In this document: positions 37,145 through 41,384 of the stretch, in pieces
Numbering within the stretch: the first letter of the stretch is position 1
Layout: the number at the start of each line of letters is the position of its first letter
DNA from: Micrococcaceae bacterium
GTDB taxonomy: Bacteria > Actinomycetota > Actinomycetes > Actinomycetales > Micrococcaceae
NCBI GenBank assembly: GCA_013393415.1
Contig: JABXHI010000003.1
Location: 1-41,384, forward strand
Direction: 5' to 3'
Length of the DNA: 41,384 bases
Made by a program: the position numbers and the translations under genes
Notes under the pieces: model-generated
Databases searched by the model: none
Told to the model about the DNA's origin: nothing
What the model saw: only the letters and a program-made list of their open reading frames with translations

Positions 37145-37582
37145 TCAGCGTTCGATGCTGACAGCCTGTTGCAGTACGCCTTGCAACGCTTCGGCCAGGA
37201 AAGTGACCGACGACAGTTGCTGCGGTGTCTCAGATAGGTCGAATTCTCGGTGACCAGTGAAGCGTCCGTCAACATGAGTCGTAACGTGAATGAACAAATT
37301 CTTCGGTGACGATTCATCACCGCTATTGGCCGGGTGACGGTGGGCCAGTGTGATAATCACCCAGGAGCGGTCGTTGGACCGGTCGGTGCAGGTCAGAGCA
37401 TAGGTGCGCTCACTGCGTCGTGTTTTGGCCACTGTTGATGTGACATCGAAGTGTTGCGTTGACCGTACTGTGTCAGCGATGTGTCGGACGTAGCGCTTTA
37501 CCGTAGCGGGACGGGAGTGCGACGAAACGGGGTCGGTATCCAGCAAGTTCGACAGCGTCTGCATCTGATCATAGTGGCTCAT
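37145..37582 (-). CDS. hypothetical protein, 145 aa
   Basis: A basic, His/Arg-rich soluble protein (KRYVRHIADTVRSTQHFDVT) with a strand core (YALTCTDRSNDRSWVIITLA; LFIHVTTHVDGRFTGHREFD) and a helical end. No family recognised. ATG 37582 is 9 nt from an octamer. It is transcribed alone. Confidence 0.65.
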   Translation of the reverse strand: MSHYDQMQTLSNLLDTDPVSSHSRPATVKRYVRHIADTVRSTQHFDVTSTVAKTRRSERTYALTCTDRSNDRSWVIITLAHRHPANSGDESSPKNLFIHVTTHVDGRFTGHREFDLSETPQQLSSVTFLAEALQGVLQQAVSIER

Positions 37583-37591
37583 GAACTTACT

Positions 37592-37599
37592 GTGTCCGG
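37592..37599 (-). promoter_or_regulatory. CCGGACAC octamer, leaderless class
   Basis: Spacer AGTAAGTTC, ATG 37582. This is the right-most perfect copy. A decayed copy (GCCGGACTC, 37992-38000) is at the start of the next gene. Confidence 0.65.
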
Positions 37600-37615
37600 C
37601 GCCGACGAAAGTGCA

Positions 37616-38002
37616 CTACAGGAGATCGGAGAGGTCCCTATCTTCAAGAAATTCCGCGTAACTTCTATGCTCACCCCGGCGTTGCTCCGCGTCAATGAGC
37701 AGCCTGCTTCCGACATAGCTGCTGACAGCCAACAGAATGCAGCTCAGCACCCCAGTCGTGATGGAAGCCCACATGTTAAAGGTCGGGTCAGATGTACCGC
37801 CATGCAGTCGCACAGCGTTCCACAAGGCGATTGCTGCGAAAGCCACCCCATTGAGCATCAAAACAGGAGCGATGATCGAGCGGCGCTTCCACTGTTTGAA
37901 CTCAACGTCGATCTTGTCCTGACTTTTGTTCGAGAATTGCTTTGAATGCACGATGTACCTTCGTTGGTCGAGTTCGTCTTTCACCAGCCAGGAGTCCGGC
38001 AC
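37616..38002 (-). CDS. two-helix membrane protein, 128 aa
   Basis: A charged N terminus (KDELDQRRYIVHSKQFSNKS) precedes two membrane segments (SIIAPVLMLNGVAFAAIALW; ITTGVLSCILLAVSSYVGS) and a short acidic tail. No family recognised. GTG 38002 starts 5 nt from the stop of the fragment upstream and has no ribosome site; GTG 37984 is an alternative. Confidence 0.55.
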   Translation of the reverse strand: MPDSWLVKDELDQRRYIVHSKQFSNKSQDKIDVEFKQWKRRSIIAPVLMLNGVAFAAIALWNAVRLHGGTSDPTFNMWASITTGVLSCILLAVSSYVGSRLLIDAEQRRGEHRSYAEFLEDRDLSDLL

Positions 38003-38006
38003 GACG

Positions 38007-38414
38007 CTAGGCGTTTACCATCGCATCTTCTACTACTTTCTCCTGCACCTCGACCTCAGTTTCGTAGGCTGATTGCATGGGACCAGCAATATCTCCCCAC
38101 CCATATCCGCCGGCGAGATTGTCCAAATATGCGCGCTTATCGCCTGGCAAGTCGCTGTCTTCGCTGCGTGCACCGATAGTGCGCTTGATGGTCCCCTGGG
38201 TTTGGGCCTCCCAACCCGAGCCGTTGAACGAGTCGATGAGCACCATATTTGGGTCATTGAACGATAGGCTCTTCTCGTCGTTGCCTGGCACTGCATCGGT
38301 ATATGGGCCGGACCAGATTACGTCTAACGAGACGCCCTCGTGCCAATATTCGGGGCCGTTATTGACCAGGTCTTCGATGGCATCGCGGTTGATTTCGGTA
38401 CTGGGGTCTAAGAC
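38007..38414 (-). pseudogene. 3' fragment of a larger gene (5' end lost)
   Basis: The frame has coding character from about 38414 to its stop: LDPSTEINRDAIEDLVNNGP, DVIWSGPYTDAVPGNDEKSL, NMVLIDSFNGSGWEAQTQG, ending in an acidic helix. There is no start codon at a sensible place, and further upstream the same DNA encodes a different protein on the other strand. It therefore looks like the last 135 residues of a longer element protein cut at about 38410. I do not recognise the family. Confidence 0.55.
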
Positions 38415-38852
38415 TATGAAACAGCAGCTCTGGAAGCTGCCGACGTCATGACAACCTGGCAACCAGCCGAGGACTTCAACCGAACCGCTGCCGAACAACG
38501 CGCCAGATATCTCATGACTGACGAACTCGCCGCCAATATTATTACACCCGAACGACCCGCCACAGGCACTGAGTGGAACACCGCAGCAGACTCTGAGGCA
38601 ACCTCACAACCCAGCGTCGAAATTAACAACTACACCGAATCGCAAGACGGTACGGTTTCAGTTCTTGCCACCTGGGAATGGGTCACCACAAACGGTGAGC
38701 TCATACCAAATGAGGACGACGAACGTATCTATCACCTTGCCTTCAACGACGATGGCGAACTCGTTGACTACACCTACGAGACGGTCCCCCAACACCAGGA
38801 GGCCAGCCAATCGGTGAACTCCACCAGATACCAACACCGTGGACCTCAGTGA
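38412..38852 (+). pseudogene. 5'-truncated lipoprotein-type gene
   Basis: From 38412 the frame reads YETAALEAADVMTTWQPAED, NRTAAEQRARYLMTDELAAN and later SVLATWEWVT, the text of the extracellular domain of actinobacterial lipoproteins or anchored proteins of the 'TWxP..D.N..AA.RA..L' kind. The signal peptide and start are missing and a TAA precedes the region. ATG 38448 could still start a cytoplasmic remnant of 134 aa. It is the right-hand side of the junction at about 38410. Confidence 0.6.
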
Positions 38853-38960
38853 CAACGAAATGATCCAGAACCCTACTTATCGTTTTTACGGTAGTTGGAT
38901 AGTGTTGGCTTCCACATGATTATGCGGTTTTGACCGTTGGCTACAGTTGACTCGTTTCAT

Positions 38961-39030
38961 TAGGTTTTGAAAATCGTGCGGACCGAATGAGGACTACGAG
39001 ACCTTTAGCCCAAACATATTTCAAAACCTA
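38961..39030. repeat. 12-bp inverted repeat in an otherwise empty 400-bp gap
   Basis: TAGGTTTTGAAA (38961-38972) and TTTCAAAACCTA (39019-39030) are exact complements 46 bp apart; TTTTTC follows. It may be a long-loop terminator or recombination site. The rest of 38853-39251 shows no gene. Confidence 0.45.
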
Positions 39031-39251
39031 TTTTTCTTCGTCTAACGCGTCTCGTTGCAGTTGGAATGGCTGATTTCGGAAAAGACAACTTGAGCCGGAC
39101 TAACCGCGCCCCTCAATGACGAGTTACCTACTTCTTGTTTCTCGGGCGTCCTAACCTATGACGGCTCCCTGCAATGCCACCTAGGTAGCGACGAGGGAGG
39201 GCTAAGCTAGATCATTTAGTAACCACGAACACCTGTCTTACAGAGAGTGTT

Positions 39252-40256
39252 ATGCCGCAGACCAAGGCCGCGCAAACAAGCGTCATACCGAATCGTCATG
39301 AACCTAGTCCTCTGTACACCAAAATTTTCGGAAGCATGTGGGCTAGAGGTACGTTGATTGCCGTCAGCGCCGCCGCCAGTGCCTTTATATTGCTGTCGAG
39401 AATCATGCCAGAGCATGACTGGCTAATGGTGATGGCCATAATTTGCACCTTTGTAACCGCAGTGGGTACTGCTCTCACAATGGTCGCAGACCATGCATCC
39501 AAAAAGCGTTTGGATAGTGAACGCCGACGAGGTGTCAGGGATGCCGTGACGAGCTGGAAACCTCGGTTTGAAGATGCCATTGAGTTTGACGTGGAAATCG
39601 GCGAAAAGCAAACCATTGTCGCATTTCGCAACCGCATCCTTGAAACCGTTTACAACACGGTACGAGACCTTGGGGACTTCGAGCCCCGGGTATGCTTGTA
39701 TCAACAGGAAAATGCAGAAGCACACGATCCAACCCTTCGAGAGCAGGCTGCTACCTCACAAGAAGGGATAATCTATGTAGCCCATCATCCAAGAACGACA
39801 CGGCTTAGGCCTCGTAACAGGACTTTCCAGCGCAACAGTGAAAACGCAAGCGGAATGTTTGAATGTTTTGATAAGATGGTCGCCACAAGTGAAACCAACC
39901 GTAAAGAATTTAAGTCCGGTATCAACAGGTGGCGTGCGGCCGTGCGAGTGCCCATAGTCGTCGAAGATCCCGAGACAGGCGACGAAAAGGCGTGGGGCAT
40001 CATTACAGTTGATAGCCTAGAGCCAAGCTGGCCGAACGATCCGACTTATTCAGAAGTATTAGAATTTGCTGCGATGCTCTTGTCAATCTCAGCGACGGCA
40101 ATGGATAATCTCAATAAGAGCGGTACCGCAGAAGATATAGCAGATGCGATGCTCGCGCTCACTGGCGAAGCTTCTCAGTATTTAGATACTGAGGACGAAG
40201 GACAAGGAGGGAATCATGGGGACACGCCGAACCACTCCAGGAACATCCCGGATTGA
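39252..40256 (+). CDS. membrane-anchored GAF-like sensor protein, candidate toxin or effector, 334 aa
   Basis: Two N-terminal membrane helices (GTLIAVSAAASAFILLSRIM, about 33-52; LMVMAIICTFVTAVGTALTM, about 57-77) form a hairpin, then a Lys/Arg linker and a cytoplasmic domain with GAF character: AFRNRILETVYNTVRDLGDF, EPRVCLYQQ, then WRAAVRVPIVVED, WGIITVDSLEP and a SEVLEFAAMLLSISATAMD helix. GAF domains bind small ligands. The next gene, a Panacea antitoxin, overlaps it by 41 nt, so together they resemble a toxin-antitoxin or membrane-effector defence pair. No octamer precedes it. Confidence 0.65.
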   Translation: MPQTKAAQTSVIPNRHEPSPLYTKIFGSMWARGTLIAVSAAASAFILLSRIMPEHDWLMVMAIICTFVTAVGTALTMVADHASKKRLDSERRRGVRDAVTSWKPRFEDAIEFDVEIGEKQTIVAFRNRILETVYNTVRDLGDFEPRVCLYQQENAEAHDPTLREQAATSQEGIIYVAHHPRTTRLRPRNRTFQRNSENASGMFECFDKMVATSETNRKEFKSGINRWRAAVRVPIVVEDPETGDEKAWGIITVDSLEPSWPNDPTYSEVLEFAAMLLSISATAMDNLNKSGTAEDIADAMLALTGEASQYLDTEDEGQGGNHGDTPNHSRNIPD

Positions 40257-40767
40257 TCGTAATAACGCGAGTCAACAAGCGCACGATCTGGCGGCCTACC
40301 TTGTCTCTGCCCTGGGTCCAACCCCTGTGGGCACTCTTAAACTTCAAAAGCTCATGTACTACTGCCAAGGTTGGAAGCTGGCCATCACAAGTGAACCCAT
40401 AGTTCCGGATCGTATTGAGGCATGGAAACACGGACCGGTCTTTCCTGCGATTTATAGATATCACTCGCGCCGAGCGGCTGTTGAGAGTTGGGAATGGGGA
40501 GACGGAACGAATCTCTCCGGTCTCGACAGAAAAATTGCTAATGCAGTTTTGAGAACATACGGCGACAAAACAGGGTGGGCACTTCGTGAAATGACCCACA
40601 CGGAAGAACCATGGAGACGAGCCTGGCGCCGATCCCAGCAAAATCAATCACGCGCGGAAGAAATTCCAGAAGCAGCTATCGGGGAATATTTCGAAACACT
40701 TCAGCATGGTGCGTCATTGCGAGCCAGAAGGCACAATGCCCCGCGACTCAGGAAAGCAGCGTTGTAG
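40216..40767 (+). CDS. Panacea-domain (SocA/DUF4065) antitoxin-like protein, 183 aa
   Basis: Residues 20-140 match the Panacea/DUF4065 fold: DLAAYLVSALGPTPVGTLKL, QKLMYYCQGWKLAI, IEAWKHGPVFPAIYRYHSRR, a later LRTYGDKTGWALREMTHTEE and W-R. The K-L-Q-K-L-x-Y-Y-x-Q and A-W-x-x-G-P-V-x-P motifs are diagnostic. These proteins neutralise diverse, often membrane-active toxins. AAGGAGG lies 5 nt before ATG 40216, inside the upstream gene, so translation is coupled and probably exceeds that of the partner. Confidence 0.85.
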   Translation: MGTRRTTPGTSRIDRNNASQQAHDLAAYLVSALGPTPVGTLKLQKLMYYCQGWKLAITSEPIVPDRIEAWKHGPVFPAIYRYHSRRAAVESWEWGDGTNLSGLDRKIANAVLRTYGDKTGWALREMTHTEEPWRRAWRRSQQNQSRAEEIPEAAIGEYFETLQHGASLRARRHNAPRLRKAAL

Positions 40768-40974
40768 GCGGCCCTAGTGAAAGTTCCGTTCAAAGGTGGG
40801 GCTACGTAGGAGCGACTCCCAGACTGTCTTACGGTCAGGCTTCTAATCGTTCTCTGTCCTTGCTTGACGCTAGGTTGGGTCGGGCCGCTCCAGCGCGCAT
40901 GATCTCCTCACGTAGGGAGTATGTCGGCGCTAATTTCACTGGTGCTCGATGCTGCGTATGCCATGATAGTAAGT

Positions 40975-41274
40975 ATGGCTTCGATTTATGATGTGATGAC
41001 TGAGCTGCGCGAACGGTATTCTCCCTCGAAAGCGGGGGTTGAGTTTGAGCATTTGATGGTCAAGTATTTGCAGTTGGACCCGGCCCAGTCGCTGCAATTT
41101 GATCAGGTGTATCACTGGTCGGATTGGCCATATAATGATGGGGCCGCTGACGCGGGGATTGATATTGTTGCCAGGAACCGCCGGGATGGTTCATGGACGG
41201 CTGTGCAGGTGAAGTTCTACCAAGAGCATGCCTGGTTGCCCAAAAATGAGCTAGATAAGAAAATCCGCCAATAG
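40975..41274 (+). pseudogene. 5' fragment of a type ISP restriction-modification gene
   Basis: ASIYDVMTELRERYSPSKAG, VEFEHLMVKYLQLDP, VYHWSDWPYNDGAADAGIDI and VQVKFYQEHAWLP match the N-terminal Mrr-like nuclease domain of single-chain type ISP enzymes (nuclease, helicase, methylase and specificity parts, about 1,500 aa in all); D-x-G-I-D-I and Q-V-K-F are the PD-(D/E)xK residues. Only 99 residues remain before a TAG in DNA that looks unrelated. The helicase and methylase parts are absent. The upstream 200 bp hold no gene. Confidence 0.7.
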
Positions 41275-41384
41275 GGCGTTGTCGGCTCGTCATTAATAGT
41301 CTTTAAACATAGTGCAGGCATAGGGCCTGTTAAACATGGATTTGTTCAGAATTCATCGTTTGCCAGGAGATCCCTATGCCTGCC
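41275..41384 (+). mobile_element. possible left end of an insertion sequence with the first codons of a transposase
   Basis: Sequence past the truncated restriction gene begins a short non-coding segment ending in AGGAG-ATCCCT-ATG-CCT-GCC at the window edge, a good gene start (ATG 41376). GCAGGCATAGGG (41314-41325) and CCCTATGCCTGC (41372-41383) are perfect complements, so a transcript reading in from outside would fold and hide this start. That layout is known from insertion sequences. The element cannot be named from this much sequence. Confidence 0.35.

Noticed and set aside
425..37599. Octamer as a Shine-Dalgarno variant or ribosome-binding element
   Set aside because: Many copies are far (30-80 nt) from any start codon and are followed by a normal ribosome site. 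CCGGACAC is not complementary to the usual 16S tail, and the purine/pyrimidine bias fits transcription starts better.
425..37599. Octamers as recombination sites of a gene-cassette (integron-like) array
   Set aside because: The sites have no dyad, no integrase gene is seen, the site follows gene direction on both strands, and the 9-nt rule to ATG is not needed for recombination.
37481..37945. Plus-strand 154-aa frame across two minus-strand genes
   Set aside because: It spans the intergenic octamer and both opposite genes, which have clear membrane segments and start signals.
1..41384. tRNA or rRNA genes
   Set aside because: No cloverleaf-like stretch with a T-loop GTTCGA-type core and no rRNA-like conserved text was noticed; a tRNAscan or Infernal run would settle this.

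Overview
The window looks like a 38-kb stretch of a large conjugative plasmid or integrative element from a mid-GC Actinomycetota bacterium. I infer this from a WhiB regulator with four Fe-S cysteines, a VbhA-type antitoxin, many apparently leaderless genes and actinobacterial lipoprotein style. Corynebacterium or a relative is plausible, but I cannot prove the genus. No rRNA, tRNA, CRISPR array or phage structural gene was seen.

Layout. From 182 to 10340 almost every gene is on the minus strand: a two-domain sliding-clamp-like protein, a surface-anchored HNH nuclease, three related small proteins, a SNF2 helicase, a single-stranded-DNA-binding protein with an Arg/Ser-rich tail, WhiB and a tagged protein of unknown role. 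From 10358 to 11595 lies a 1.2-kb non-coding region with iteron-like repeats and nested inverted repeats, a candidate origin or partition locus. A GDPD phosphodiesterase (+) and a lipoprotein (-) follow. From 13885 to 19102 is a four-gene type IV secretion segment (VirB2-like, VirB3/PrgI-like, TrbL/VirB6-like and a tagged coiled-coil protein). From 19190 to 28655 are a sigma-70-like protein, membrane proteins, an OB-fold protein and a kinase-phosphatase-RNA ligase repair enzyme. The stretch 28766-31454 is a cargo island of secreted and lipid-anchored proteins with ordinary promoters. From 31570 to 38002 are more tagged and small proteins. At about 38410 two genes that have both lost their 5' ends face each other, marking a rearrangement. 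Beyond this lies defence-type DNA: a membrane-GAF/Panacea toxin-antitoxin-like pair and a type ISP restriction gene cut short near what may be an insertion sequence.

The main discovery is an octamer, CCGGACAC, found 33 times between 425 and 37599 (about 1.3 expected by chance on both strands), almost always just before a gene and in its orientation. In 18 cases exactly 9 nt separate it from an ATG. In the other 15 the base at that position is always a purine, and a gene with its own ribosome-binding site usually follows. The base before it is a pyrimidine in 29 of 33. This is the signature of a transcription start, so I propose a private promoter system giving leaderless mRNAs, perhaps read by the element's own sigma-like protein.

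A second discovery is a shared N-terminal tag of about 30 residues (AQQ-x-NRT-x-DGKYTTKSHSEADV) on eight otherwise different proteins, including the sigma-like protein and one protein of the secretion operon. A third is a pair of 22-residue microproteins in equivalent positions behind the octamer.
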